Shown in pieces: positions 5,842 through 5,855 of a stretch of DNA of 5,855 nucleotides; the first letter of the stretch is position 1; each line of letters starts with the position of its first letter. The notes under the pieces were generated by a model. The model was not told where the DNA came from. It worked only from the letters and a program-made list of their open reading frames with translations, and did no database searches. Position numbers and translations under genes: made by a program. Origin of the DNA: Planctomycetales bacterium (lineage in GTDB: Bacteria > Planctomycetota > Planctomycetia > Planctomycetales > Planctomycetaceae); contig JAGVKR010000179.1 of NCBI GenBank assembly GCA_020050375.1, forward strand, positions 1 to 5,855. The letters are read 5' to 3'.

Positions 5842-5855
5842 GACTTCAACTCGAA

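Overview
The window looks like chromosomal DNA of a planctomycete or another member of the Planctomycetota-Verrucomicrobiota-Chlamydiota (PVC) group. The strongest evidence is the small lysine-rich protein at 1102-1404. Its N-terminal half has the layout of the PVC signature 'small basic protein'. High GC in most genes (about 63-73% in the lines I counted by hand), few Shine-Dalgarno sequences and palindromic repeats between genes fit that placement.

Layout: (1) 3-929 is the C-terminal three quarters of a Tm-1-like/UPF0261 protein that enters from the left edge. (2) 930-1101 holds a weak hairpin, a possible sigma-70 type promoter and a clear ribosome binding site. (3) 1102-1404 is the PVC small basic protein, ending in an Ala-Lys-Pro tail encoded by perfect 12-base tandem repeats. 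(4) 1405-1713 has no gene but carries a block of REP-like palindromic modules in alternating orientation. (5) 1714-3411 is a complete GH3-family adenylating enzyme (acyl-acid amido synthetase fold). (6) 3406-3503 is a 98-base element with perfect 21-base inverted ends that begins inside the GH3 gene and supplies its stop codon. (7) 3530-5257 is an MFS transporter of the anion:cation symporter type, with a large extra segment between its fifth and sixth membrane helices. (8) 5258-5424 is a short convergent intergenic gap. (9) 5425-5841, on the minus strand, is an unrecognised gene of lower GC that may continue past the right edge.

The first four genes point the same way, but repeat elements and gaps separate them. 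I see no clear shared pathway. The small basic protein is probably a housekeeping factor with its own promoter. GH3 and the transporter could be co-transcribed through the 118-base gap, but the palindrome filling that gap may uncouple them. No CRISPR array, tRNA, rRNA, transposase or recognisable defence system is visible. The most unusual items are the MFS insertion, the two different intergenic palindromic repeat families, and the repeat that overlaps the end of the GH3 gene.
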